Assembly: GCA_019918135.1 (NCBI GenBank)
Contig: WBZZ01000391.1
Span: 332,501 to 396,500 of the forward strand
DNA length: 64,000 nt
Source of the DNA: Paulinella micropora
Lineage: Eukaryota; Cercozoa; Imbricatea; Euglyphida; Paulinellidae
Direction of reading: 5' to 3'
Shown: positions 22,469 to 32,376 of the stretch, in pieces
Position numbering within the stretch: position 1 is the stretch's first letter
Layout: each line of letters begins with the position of its first letter
The notes under the pieces: generated by a model
Databases searched by the model: none
Told to the model about the DNA's origin: nothing
Seen by the model: the letters and a program-made list of their open reading frames with translations, nothing else
Translations under genes and position numbers: made by a program

Positions 22469-23907
22469 ATGGAGGGAAAGGATAGTAAAAACACGGAGGA
22501 GTTGATGACACTCAACAACCTCAAATATGAGTTGCCCGCAAATCTCGCACTCACAGAGCAGGGCAGTATTTTTAAGAAAAACTTTGCCGATCAGCAGACT
22601 TATACTTCGTCAAGCGGCACGGAGATGATTTTTACCCTCCAAGCCTCCACTGACTTCGTTTATGGAAAAAATTGTTATTTGTCGTTTGATATTAAAGCAG
22701 ACGGATTATTGACAACCGCAGGAGCAAAATGCGCGATCGGATTTCAAAACACTCCAGCAACTGCCATTTTTGAACGTTTCCTCTTGGAAAGCAAGGATGG
22801 TAGCGAACTTGAACGAATTGAAGATGTTAATAAGATGGTGCGCAATATCCTCCCGTGGACTTATCCGTTTGACTATCGTCGCCAAGCACAGATGGTGGGA
22901 CAGCGCGAGAGTGTGTCAGTCAATGCCAATATCACTGATGCCAGCGTCACAGACTTCTTGATCGGAGTTGATGCCAAGGCGGCAGATTTTCCAACTGGTA
23001 CTACCAACGGAAGTTATTTGAGGGTGTGTATCCCGCTTCATTACTTTTCGGGAGTATTTAACGAAGAGACGCTCATTCCTCCTTCTCTAATTAGCGGTAT
23101 GCGTCTGCGTCTCACATTCGCGCCGCCTCAGGAAGCACTAACTCTTATTGGTAGCGATTCATTGATGGAAAGGTGTCCACGGGTTTTAGTGGCACTTATC
23201 TTTCTTACACCGTCTCCAATCCCGTGGTAATGCTAGAGACATTCTCTCTCGCTCCGGCCGTGCAACGTAATATTTTGGAACAGATGGGCAGTAAAGATGG
23301 ATTGCCATACACGTATGAGACATATTACAACCAGAAGGCTGATCCGGGCACGAGCGATGACTTCAACCTTCAAGTAAATAAGGCCGTGGCACGTGCTCAA
23401 TGCTTGTATGTCGTCACTCAAAATGTCCTCGCAGATAATGCGGGGATTGATAACCTTGGTACCGCTCAGATGAATTACAGGCAATATCAATGCCGTATTG
23501 GGGATTGGTATGCGCCACAGCAAAAACTTGAAATTGGAGGATCTACTGACACTCTCGCCTCAGTACAGCGCAACTGCGCAGAGTTGTATATTAACAACCT
23601 ACAGGCAACTATGGGTATTCGTGATGCTTATATGTCCTCGTCCGTATCTCTTGAAAACTTCCGCAGTTTTTACTCAGCAACGGCGGTTGGTACTACCGCC
23701 ACCAACTCGGGCTTCGCCACTATCATTCAAACCCTCAACCAATCTCCCCATATTGGTGCGTCGGGTCTGGCGGTTAATAACTCGCGTACCACGGAAGTGT
23801 CAATTCGTTATGCTGCGGATTATAACGAAAACCGCGCCATTACTGCTTGGTTGAAATATGTTAAAGTCGCTTCTATTTACCCAAGCAGGACAGTCGTAAA
23901 GCAATAA
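22469..23907 (+). pseudogene. Major capsid protein (double jelly-roll, Polinton-like-virus type), element A, broken
   Basis: About 480 codons of beta-rich sequence, the size expected for the double jelly-roll capsid protein of Polinton-like viruses. It follows the packaging ATPase and precedes the penton-like gene, the common order. Segments such as LRVCIPLHYFSGVF and SGMRLRLTF resemble the junction between the two jelly rolls. It is not close in sequence to the capsid protein of element B. One break or so. Confidence 0.65.
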
Positions 23908-23943
23908 ATATAATTTATAATAAAATATGTGATATAATATACA

Positions 23944-24741
23944 ATGAGTTTTACCATATCTAACCTTGAAGACGAAAAGAAAACAAAAAAGAATTTTTTA
24001 CTTCGTATCTCCTCAAGCGACAAAACAGAGAGCAAGTCTTCAACTGCTCACAATGGTCGTTTCGTTGTTGATTTACCCTCCACTGGTCGCAATATTGATG
24101 TAGTGTCCGCGTATGTGGTAAAGTCAATCTCTATCGCCAATGTTTTTCCAAATATTCCAACATACGCAAATGTCCTTTCTATTACAAAAACAACCGGCGC
24201 GGCGGTTAAAACGATCACAATTCCCACAGGACAATACACGATTGATGATTTTATAACCGCCATTCAAACTGCCATTAACACCGCGATCACTCCAAATAGT
24301 GTCGCAGTGTCAATCGGGACAAACAATAAATTAACGTTCGCTTTCACGGGCGACACGTATTCTTTCTCTTACACTAATAGCACCATTCGTGATAAAATCG
24401 GTCTTACGGCAGATGTGGCAGCCGCCGCCAGCACAACCATGCAGTCCATTGTTAATTTAATTGGAGAGACATGCGTGTACATTCACTCCCGCGCGCTCAA
24501 CCAATCGGGATTAGTAGAAAGTGCGGGCAATTTCGCGGTTGTTGGTAAATGTAATATGGATAAGCCATACGGCGTGCAGTGCTTTTATGAGAGCACCAAT
24601 GACGCGGCAGATTATGTGCCGTACAACACCACAAAGAGCCTTCGTTCAATTGATATCAACGTTAGAAACGCGAGTGGGGACATATTAGAATTACCATTAA
24701 ACTTTGAAATATCCGTTCTCCTTAAAGTATACCATTCTTAA
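23944..24741 (+). CDS. Penton-like minor capsid protein, element A
   Basis: 265 residues, beta-rich, with the segment ITIPTGQYTIDDFITAI. An IPxGxYT motif followed by a helix is typical of penton proteins of Polinton-like viruses and virophages. The ATG follows a GATATAATATAC box, 37 bases after the capsid gene. Looks whole. It should form the single jelly-roll pentons at the capsid vertices. Confidence 0.65.
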   Translation: MSFTISNLEDEKKTKKNFLLRISSSDKTESKSSTAHNGRFVVDLPSTGRNIDVVSAYVVKSISIANVFPNIPTYANVLSITKTTGAAVKTITIPTGQYTIDDFITAIQTAINTAITPNSVAVSIGTNNKLTFAFTGDTYSFSYTNSTIRDKIGLTADVAAAASTTMQSIVNLIGETCVYIHSRALNQSGLVESAGNFAVVGKCNMDKPYGVQCFYESTNDAADYVPYNTTKSLRSIDINVRNASGDILELPLNFEISVLLKVYHS

Positions 24742-24864
24742 CCGCCACACACTCGCTCTATATGATATTTTTGGACAATATAGACACATTATTCAAGTTG
24801 ATAATGATTATCAACGAGCGCCGTTTAAAACAAAAAAAAAGATATAATCCCGTGCGGGACTAAT

Positions 24865-24981
24865 ATGGATCAGTTTTATCGGTATTTAAAAAGAAACCAT
24901 GCGCCACTTATTGAAAAAATGACGAAAAAAACAGATATTAGTAAGTTAGCAGTAGAAGTAGAGAAAAAATTTGAAAACTAG
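24865..24981 (+). CDS. 38-residue charged miniprotein, element A
   Basis: A short frame from an ATG that follows a GATATAAT box by about 18 bases. It is basic and helical (RYLKRNHAPLIEKM) and ends 28 bases before the convergent adhesin-like gene. It may be real because of the box and position, but its length makes this uncertain. Confidence 0.35.
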   Translation: MDQFYRYLKRNHAPLIEKMTKKTDISKLAVEVEKKFEN

Positions 24982-25008
24982 TATTTTTGAAAGTGTATTT
25001 TTTTTGTA

Positions 25009-26216
25009 TCAAATTTGGTCTTCCGCCCAGTTGATGGAAGCGTACACGTCCGAGCCCGTTCCCGTGACCGCAAAGGCGGATATAGTCAGGGTTTTGAAAT
25101 TACTCATTTTCAAATTGTAATTTGATATGTCAACATAGATGGAAGCACCACCTGAGACTAAATATGTAAGTGCTATAGTCCCTCCCGTTCGTGTAGTGCC
25201 TGCGGTATCTATTTCTACTATTGATGTGTTGGTATCATAATTGGAATATGACGGCACACCGCCAAATGCTGCATTTAAAACCACACGGACGATACATGTC
25301 TTTGTATCCGTATTTGACACTGACAGATTTTCAAAATAGATAACATTGTAATTCGTCTTACTATTGAATGTGGCGCGGTTGCGGATGGTAAGAATTGCAT
25401 TTTCTGTTGTTGTAGTTGCTCTTTTTGCGTCGTATGAGTTATACAAAGCGAGTGTTCTATCAATGATACCTTCAACGGCCAAAAACATACTCGCGGTTTT
25501 CAATACTACGGATTGTAGACTGGATGAATACGCCTTGGCGAATAATGGAAACGCCACCTGATTTAGACTTGGCACCACAGCGGACGAGGCGTATTTAATC
25601 GCATGTACGACTTCAAATTGCCCCGTGTTTGGATTTTCAACTTTAAAAGTTAATTGACCCGCGCCCAAATATTGAGCAGTTATTTCAAATACATTCAATT
25701 TGTTGAAATTGATGATTGGCATATCACCTGTGCCGTTGCATTTGTCGGCACTCCACGCGTATTGATATGTTATGTTTTCAACTCCTCCGCTTGTTCTGAC
25801 AACGGCCATGCCTAGATTGGATTGACGAAAACATAAATTATCGGTTGAAGTGCCTATTCCAATATCACAATGAAGGCGTCTGCCGCCAGCATTGAAGGAA
25901 ACATTGCAGAGAAATGAGCCACAATTCCTTGACCACTCCTATACTTTGCCCTTTCAATGGTCGTAATCTGTGCCGTAGAGTTTCCAGAGGCGGACGTAGT
26001 CATTACGGCCATGGAGTCGGCGGACGATACCGCGCCCCCGTTGGTCTCCGTTTTATCAAAGAAACGGGTATTTACTCCATATGTGAAGACGTTCTGCAAT
26101 ACGGGAGAGAGAGTAGAAGTTCTTAACTCTCCAAAGGCCGTGGAAGGTAGTGCATTTTTTATCGCGTCAGTTTTTTCTGTTGTTGTATCACCGCTCCGTT
26201 GTCCAAGCAAATTCAT
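25009..26216 (-). pseudogene. Adhesin-like virion protein shared with element B, element A, broken
   Basis: Beta-rich chain related along its length to the 409-residue product of 57015-58244: shared segments include the start region TAFGE-TS--L-PVLQ and the later FQYLG or AQYLGAGQL-FKVENP-TGQF region. In both elements it lies just beyond the penton and capsid block. It may be a spike or attachment protein. Broken by about one change. Confidence 0.6.
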
Positions 26217-26245
26217 TTTTTGTTATATAATATGTAATATATAAC

Positions 26246-26506
26246 ATGCCCGTTATCATAAAAGATTTACCCGCGGACGTGGCCGGTCATATTAAGACCT
26301 TCGTGTATTTGGAAAACAAAAAAACTACCAAAGGCGCATGTGATATATGTGGAATGTCTCCCACGTTTCAATCACACCCGCCTATAATTGCCGTAGACAT
26401 TGAAAGTATAGATTACATAGAATGGTTCACCATATGTTCCGTGGCGTGTTTCAGGCGGGAGAGTAAATGTAGAAAACATATTATGGCCCCCATTGATTGT
26501 GGTTAA
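26246..26506 (+). CDS. Small zinc-finger-like protein, element A
   Basis: 86 residues with a CDICGMSP pair and later single cysteines (ICSVACF, SKCRKH), possibly one zinc site. Its ATG follows TAATATATAAC. It reads toward the recombinase gene and meets its 3' end. Function unknown. Confidence 0.5.
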   Translation: MPVIIKDLPADVAGHIKTFVYLENKKTTKGACDICGMSPTFQSHPPIIAVDIESIDYIEWFTICSVACFRRESKCRKHIMAPIDCG

Positions 26507-27838
26507 GTATTAGCCTTCTTTTTAAGCAATCTCGCACTCCTACGCACTGGCTTTACTTCTTCTGGTTGTTTTACTTCCTTCTTCTGCTTTACAAACTCAT
26601 TAACGAGCACTGCTCCTATCCCGCTTAACTTTCGCAATGTAGTATTTGCTATATTCGGGTTTTCATTCCATATTTTTTCCAACAACTCAAACTTATCTTA
26701 TATTTTTTCCAACAACTCAAACTTATCTTTTTTGCTCGCTTTTTTTCCTAATGGTTTGTATTTACTTTCTTCTTCTCCGTTTTCGCTTTCATTTTCGCCA
26801 ATATTATTTAAATTCAGACATAAATCTATTTTCCGCCTCAATTCCTCTAATTCAGTCTTAATTCCTTCTGCTTTAATCTCCTCAGGGTCGGCCACATTTA
26901 CCCAACTATAACTAAATGAAGTGAGCATATCGCCGTGCCCCAACACATTGGAGACCCACGTGTTAAAATTCTCTAACTTTGGATTAGCAAAATTGGAGTA
27001 AGATAAACTCGCATACAACTTTCTTAACATACTGCTTTTCTGTTTGTAGTCGGCCAGCCACGGGAAAATTTTTATTATTCGTTTGTTTAACTCGTTATTC
27101 TTTTGTTTGTCAAGCACGCCATCGCTATTTATGATCACTGCTTTTTTTCTTTTGAAATGATTTCTTATTGAATTGACTTTATCAATTACGAATTCGGGAG
27201 TAAATAAAATCACTGGTCTTTCTGTCCAATTCTTTTCTTGCCCCTCTCGTTTCTTTGCTAGGTTATTCACTTTCAACCACGAAGGCTTATCAGGTATTAA
27301 TTCGTATGTGTTTTTATCAAAAATCTCAACAGGGCGGGCACCAATTGCTATCATCAAAGCAAGCAGTTTTAAATAGACATCATTGCTTAATATCATCTCA
27401 TTCATTTTGGCCATAACATCTCTTACATCAATCTGTATTTTTTGTTCATTCTTTTGCTTTACATCTTTTTTGTATCCGTCTACAATTCCAACTCGTTCAT
27501 CCTCATTTAAATTAAAAAAACTCATCTAAGTTGCTCATGTCATAGACTTTTTGGCTTTGATTAGGCATAATTGCCTGCGTTCTTACTTCTGACAATCTCT
27601 GTCTCCTCGTATTTAAATTTGGATAGATTATGACATATTTTGGATAAACAACTTTTAACGTTTCCAGTGCTTCTTTCTCAGCTGTTGGATTACTAAATAA
27701 CATGATTATAGCCTTATGAAAAGCCATTGACGGCTTAGCATCAATTTCAAAAAAGTCAGACACCACATTATGTATTTTATTTTCAGTGTCAGCAATTTTT
27801 AACTGCCTTATAAACTTCTTGTCGCTTTCACTCCACAT
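26503..27838 (-). pseudogene. Tyrosine recombinase resembling telomere resolvases, element A, broken
   Basis: The middle part has the tyrosine-recombinase arrangement: an arginine in IGARPVEIF, a second box around LRKLYASLSY, a histidine in VLGHGD and a tyrosine in FSYSWVNV. The context of these boxes (GxRPxEI, LRKxYA, LGHxDxxTSxSY) is closer to hairpin telomere resolvases than to phage integrases. An N-terminal helical part precedes it and a basic tail (RRSARLLKKK) follows. The family cuts and rejoins DNA through the tyrosine and can form closed hairpins or integrate DNA. Its presence beside a palindromic tip is notable. Broken in about two places. Confidence 0.65.
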
Positions 27839-27919
27839 TGGTCAGTGTATATAAGACAAGTCTATATTTTTTCTAAATCAAAAATAGTTTAATCATTGAA
27901 TAACCCCGCCCACATTAAC

Positions 27920-28235
27920 AGATAAAGGTCGGCCGTCTGTGATAGAGAGCAGTGAGTAATTAAATAAAATTCGTCTTCGTATTAATCCAAGTCCAACGTC
28001 CGGGGTCGACCTATACTTTCCAAAAACTTTTTTGTGTCCCTATATAAAAAAAGGGGGGACGTACTTTTTTTTTTTTAAATTGCTTATAAGGTCGGACACC
28101 TTGGACATGTAAAAAAAAGATTAATAGTAAGAAGAATAATATATAAAATCGTTTAATAAACATAACAAAAAGTGTCCAACGTTCAAAAATAAAGGTCGGA
28201 CATGTCCAAGGTAACGTTGGACACGTTGGACACTA
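27920..28235. repeat. Cluster of TGTCCAACGT-type motifs (right copy)
   Basis: Mirror copy of the cluster at 7515-7830, with the same direct and inverted arrangement. Confidence 0.6.
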
Positions 28236-28301
28236 TGTAGTACGCGGTATTATATAAAAAAATCTCTCTCCCGTGCTCACATATGGTCATAGTTGCTTTA
28301 A

Positions 28302-28751
28302 TTAACTGGCAAAATTCGCCATCGTGATGTAAACATTGATGAAAGTCTCAGTTCCCACCTCTCGTAAATATGAATTAACATTCCCACGATAAGCGAAAAC
28401 ATGAATAGCCTCGGTGCGTTGAAGGGGATCAACAATTAAAACGAACAATCCACTGTCCTGTAGACGGCTGACATTGCCTGATTTTGAATCACTTTTGTGA
28501 AACACTGCACGTTTCTGTAGATACCCCTCTGTTGCAAAACCATTTGCCCTACGTCTGTCGTACTCAATGAGATAATTGAGAGGTCTGTTTTCCTTGTAAA
28601 GAACATAAAGAGATTTGCAGTCAGCGAAATCTGGAAGCAAACGAGCGGGGTGGGTTGGAGTAAAGTTATCTATGGCGAGCCTGCCAATTGCCTCTACCAG
28701 CGGAGCGTCTTCCGCCACCTCCGCTCAGCCTTCCGCCTCGCTGTCCGACAT
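28302..28751 (-). CDS. Terminal-repeat gene of element A, unknown function (right copy)
   Basis: Identical in product to the gene at 6998-7447, in the opposite orientation because it lies in the inverted repeat. Confidence 0.55.
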
Positions 28752-29081
28752 CTGCACACAAAAAAAACACAAGGGTTTCATTAGTTTTCTTCTTCTCACT
28801 TTGGCTTTTGCAAGAAAACCAAAGAATGAGTTGAGCACTGCAAAAAGAAGCACGAGGCGGGAAAAATTGACAGGAAATTCTGGAAAAAAAATCCGGACGG
28901 GAAAAAGTGGCAACAATTGAAAAATGGATGGAAAAATTCCACCAGAGACAAGAAAAATAAGGACGAAATGCCACCAACACGGATTTTGTGTTTTCGTGTT
29001 TTGCCGTAAACCACGAAAACCTGCGGGACTGCTTTTTGTGTTTTTTTTCAACCCAACAAGCACTACATAAGCCACGCCACA
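28752..29081 (-). promoter_or_regulatory. Divergent promoter and leader intron (right copy)
   Basis: Mirror copy of 6668-6997, with the same 9-bp stem and the same leader-intron signals. Confidence 0.5.
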
Positions 29082-29627
29082 ATGAGTGATGATTTAATAA
29101 CTATAACTAATAGAACCAAACAGGACTGGTTAGATTGCTTCATGACGAAGAATAGAGGTAAGGAGTTTGCAAAGAAAAGTAAAATTAGTTGCGAAGAAAG
29201 GATAAGCAAAATAGATAAAGAAATAGATTTGCTTATGGAAAAAAAGAAACCAGACCAGATTAAACTCGAAGCAGTAAATGAATATATTAGAATGAAAGAC
29301 AAAGAAAGTATGAATGTAGAGGAGGATAGACAATTTCGCATTAGCAAGAAAAAAAAGCAAATGAAAAAAGACAAAGAACTTAAACTTTTTTATGCTTGGC
29401 GAAAGGAGACCAGAGGGCAGTATGGAATGATAATAGTAGAATTTTTTTTTGATGGAATAGATAGTGAAGGAATGTCTTTCAATCAATCACTTATTAAGTA
29501 TATAGACTACAATCCAATCACTAGTAGAGACTTGGATAATATTACCATCAGCGATGTAGAAACCAGAAAGGCAGTAGATGCTTCAACCGAAAATGATAGC
29601 AATATGTATAGATGTCATAGAAAATAA
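29082..29627 (+). CDS. Charged helical terminal-repeat protein of element A (right copy)
   Basis: 181-residue product equal to that of 6122-6667 apart from a small difference near the C-terminus. It reads outward, toward element C. Confidence 0.7.
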   Translation: MSDDLITITNRTKQDWLDCFMTKNRGKEFAKKSKISCEERISKIDKEIDLLMEKKKPDQIKLEAVNEYIRMKDKESMNVEEDRQFRISKKKKQMKKDKELKLFYAWRKETRGQYGMIIVEFFFDGIDSEGMSFNQSLIKYIDYNPITSRDLDNITISDVETRKAVDASTENDSNMYRCHRK

Positions 29628-30118
29628 AGTGCATGTTGGGTCAGCCCCTTTTCACATAGGGCTTAACAAATAGTGTGAATGTTTTGGTTTAATACAAGCC
29701 AGTACTTGGGGCGTATGCCCCTCTTTTATTCAAAGAAATTTTACAAATGCCATACTTGTGTGTGGCAGGTGGTTTTGCTGGAGTTGTTTGTTTCATCCCT
29801 CTCCCGCCATTTGGTCATTTATGTATAAATGACTTGTCCAACCGCAAAGTATGAACCGACCCTCTTTTATTTCCCCTTATTCACACTAAGCATTATTTCC
29901 CCCTTTTTCTTCTTACATTAAAAAGGGGTATCTTTTTCTACTTCTTATAAGAAAAAAGACTACATACCCCTAAATAAATACTAAGCATATTTAACCCTTA
30001 ATTCGTTCATTTTCCGCCCTAAAAAAAGATACCCCCTCAAAATCTTGAATAAAATTAATAGTAAGAAGAATTTTTATATTTTGATTGCTCCACATAAAAA
30101 GATAACATTTTATCGCAT

Positions 30119-30256
30119 TAAAAAAAAAGATACCCCAAACATAACAAAAAAAAGATACCCCAAAAAAAGATACCCCAAAAAAAGATACCCCAAAAAAGAT
30201 ACCCCAAAAAAAGATACCCCAAACATAATCAAACATAATAAAAAAAAGATACCCCA
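30119..30256. repeat. Array of seven GATACCCC iteron-like units (left arm)
   Basis: Seven copies of AAAAAAAGATACCCC, most directly adjacent at 14-15-base spacing, with the first and last set off by AACATAA spacers. Single copies also lie near 29925 (reverse) and 30022. An element that encodes an origin-binding-type helicase could use this as an origin; a telomere-like role is the alternative. Confidence 0.8.
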
Positions 30257-30271
30257 CATTAACAAACTTAT

Positions 30272-30487
30272 TCATTCGCCTAAATACGGCCACCCGTTAA
30301 TTGTCCTTAATTCTTCTTCTTTCTTAAACATTATATCTAATGTTTTATTCGGTTTTATTTCGTAATATGTTGCATGTTTATTGGTCGCAGTCAATGAAAC
30401 CCCCCATTCCGCTCTCATAGCGGTATTAATAAAATATAATGTGTCTCTAAGAAATGATTTGTTTGAAGGGTCGCTCATATGGTTCAT
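30272..30487 (-). CDS. Small protein of element C arm, unknown (left copy)
   Basis: 71 residues ending just inside the iteron array. It has segments FLRDTLYFINTAM and KPNKTLDIMFKKEEEL. It may be a separate gene or the end of the small gene upstream of it. No family recognised. Confidence 0.45.
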   Translation of the reverse strand: MNHMSDPSNKSFLRDTLYFINTAMRAEWGVSLTATNKHATYYEIKPNKTLDIMFKKEEELRTINGWPYLGE

Positions 30488-30543
30488 AATCTTTTTTTGT
30501 TTCTTCGTGTCAGTCGTGTATAAAACTAATTCTTCTTCTTTTG

Positions 30544-30747
30544 CTAGCCATTCCTGCTTTTTGTTCCGTTCTTCTCGTTTCGCTTTTTGTCTTGCCGTTC
30601 AACCGCTTTTAATCCTTCGCTTAATTTGTCTTCTACATCCTTATTATATGGTCTATAATTCCATATATACTGCCTCAGTCTGTCGTCGTCAAATATTATC
30701 TTATAGAATAAATCGTTTTTCGGTTCGTCCGTGTTGTCCTTCAACAT
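30544..30747 (-). CDS. Small acidic-to-basic protein downstream of the helicase (left copy)
   Basis: 67 residues, with an Asp-rich start and a Lys/Arg-rich end (RQDKKRNEKNGTKSRNG). It starts nine bases after the helicase stop with no promoter box visible, so it is probably expressed with the helicase or from a compact transcript. Unknown function. Confidence 0.5.
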   Translation of the reverse strand: MLKDNTDEPKNDLFYKIIFDDDRLRQYIWNYRPYNKDVEDKLSEGLKAVERQDKKRNEKNGTKSRNG

Positions 30748-30755
30748 CTCCTTTT

Positions 30756-32315
30756 TTATTTTGCTTTTTTAAACTCCAACTCTTCGGCGGGTGTCCATTC
30801 CTTCTCGGTTTCTTTCTTCAAATTTTCGTATTCCTTATCTGTAATGGTTCGGGCATTAAATACCGCGGTCGCATCCTCTTTTTTAATTATTGCTTCTGTT
30901 ATTTTTGCCCCTTTTATTGTCGGCTCGCTCGCGTCTGGTGTGTCAAGGTCGCTTATTTCATAGTCGGCTATTATGAAATACTTTATTAAATTCTGTATCC
31001 ATTGCCTCGCGTCTTTGTTCTGTTCTACTTTGTTTTTAGCCAACAATTTTATATAATCGTTTGCCACTACATCCACGGCCCCATATCGGTTATAAGTCCA
31101 ATCTGCCAAAGGGGCTATTTCTTCCCGCTTATGTATTATGTTAAGGCTCGCACTCAATTGCCTTAAATATTGAGTTTCACTTTCTATGGTCGCTATGTTG
31201 TAATTTTTATAAAATAAGTATATGTCGTTTTCTATCGGGTGCCGTATTCTTCCCAACATCTGGAAGAAATCCCCGCTCATATTAGTTTTATTACAAGCAA
31301 CGGCCACAATATTATTAAAAATCCCTTTATATGAATAATCGAGGCCTCCCGTAATTGCTGGACTATAAATGACTATATCATATTCCGCCCATTTCTTGTA
31401 GTCGTTGGCCATTGCTTCTCGGACTTCCTCCGTTTTGTTGGTCTCGCCCGTTATTAATAGCACCTTGTGCCCATCTCTCTTCAACATTTTCGCCAATGTT
31501 CTAAGCCGTCTTTTGCCGATATTCGCGGGGACTAGTATTTTTTTGTCCTCCTTTCTTAATTTAATAATCTGTTCGTAAGCCTCGCCGATATTGCCCTCCT
31601 TAATACGAGTGTGCCGTTTTGTCTTGCTCGGGGGCTCATTGTTAATAAATAAAGTCTTTGTCCCGCGGAAGATTTTCCGCCTTATGTTTTGAAAAAATTC
31701 TATATCGTCGGCTTTTAGTGTGCCAGACATTAATATTATTTGGTCGGCCGTGCCTATTACGTATTTAATCATCTCCCAATTATTCTCATTGTTTCGGGAC
31801 TTCTTGAAAGTGTCGCTCGTTAAGTGTTTTATGAATTGGTCGGCCTCGTCAATGACTAATTTATTTATTGGCTCCCCGCTTATCGGTATTCTGTGGAAAC
31901 TATCGGCCTGAATGGTTTGATTATTCTTTTTAATTTTCCCCTTTGGCTCGTCTCTGTAATCCACATTTAAGGGGTATTTGTTTTTATAGTCGCTCGCGAG
32001 TGTCCGTCGATAACTGCTTATGATTGATTTAAAGGGTTTTTTCTTTGACAGTTCTAATATCGCGGTCGGGTAGTCCCTTTTATGTTTTTCTAATATTTCG
32101 CTGGCCAAGTGGTTATTTTTTAATTTTTCTACCCCCGCGTATTTTTTAATGGTCGTTGGTGTCAATTTAGCCCCGCGTATCAAAGTTGTTATTTCTCCAC
32201 AATTTAAAATAAGGTCGGTAATCGCCTTAGAGTTTGCCGTCGTCTTGCCTGTGCCTAATCCGCTTTTAATTGCTATAATGTCATATGTTGGGGTCGGCTT
32301 GTATTGTTCTTCCAT
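30756..32315 (-). CDS. SF2 helicase, origin-binding-protein-like (left copy)
   Basis: 519 residues with helicase motifs in order: P-loop SGLGTGKT (about residue 20), DEAD-like VIDEADQF (about 155), SGTLKA (about 196), GGLDYSYKG (about 325) and the arginine-finger motif QMLGRIRHP (about 355). The DEAD-box with a GRIRHP motif VI is like the herpesvirus origin-binding-protein helicase group. It would open the replication origin for the adjacent primase. It looks whole, and both arm copies agree. Confidence 0.75.
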   Translation of the reverse strand: MEEQYKPTPTYDIIAIKSGLGTGKTTANSKAITDLILNCGEITTLIRGAKLTPTTIKKYAGVEKLKNNHLASEILEKHKRDYPTAILELSKKKPFKSIISSYRRTLASDYKNKYPLNVDYRDEPKGKIKKNNQTIQADSFHRIPISGEPINKLVIDEADQFIKHLTSDTFKKSRNNENNWEMIKYVIGTADQIILMSGTLKADDIEFFQNIRRKIFRGTKTLFINNEPPSKTKRHTRIKEGNIGEAYEQIIKLRKEDKKILVPANIGKRRLRTLAKMLKRDGHKVLLITGETNKTEEVREAMANDYKKWAEYDIVIYSPAITGGLDYSYKGIFNNIVAVACNKTNMSGDFFQMLGRIRHPIENDIYLFYKNYNIATIESETQYLRQLSASLNIIHKREEIAPLADWTYNRYGAVDVVANDYIKLLAKNKVEQNKDARQWIQNLIKYFIIADYEISDLDTPDASEPTIKGAKITEAIIKKEDATAVFNARTITDKEYENLKKETEKEWTPAEELEFKKAK

Positions 32316-32376
32316 AAATTCTTTAATATCGCTACAAAAGGCCTCTTTAGTGTGTATTATGTCCGCCCCAATAATG

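Larger units (their letters stand above)
5572..29855. mobile_element. Element A: endogenous Polinton-like virus with long terminal inverted repeats, broken
   Basis: About 24 kb bounded by inverted repeats of roughly 1.95 kb. It carries, from left to right, primase-helicase, fibre, PLA2-domain protein, packaging ATPase, major capsid protein, penton-like protein, adhesin-like protein and a tyrosine recombinase. This is the gene set of a Polinton-like virus rather than a classical Polinton, as I find neither a DNA polymerase B nor an rve integrase. About ten or more breaks are spread over the structural and replication genes. The two terminal repeats remain almost identical, so either insertion was recent or conversion keeps the ends alike. 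I could not define a target duplication. Confidence 0.85.
27874..29855. repeat. Right terminal inverted repeat of element A
   Basis: Reverse-complement partner of 5930-7876. It ends at 29855 with 40 bases of the palindrome arm and then meets element C with no spacer. Confidence 0.95.

Noticed and set aside
29851-29860. ACCGAC at the A-C junction, equal to the target duplication of B
   Set aside because: A six-base match is expected by chance several times in this window; no second copy lies at a matching edge of A or C.
30119-30256. GATACCCC array as a CRISPR
   Set aside because: Units are about 15 bases without unique spacers, in eukaryotic DNA with no cas gene.
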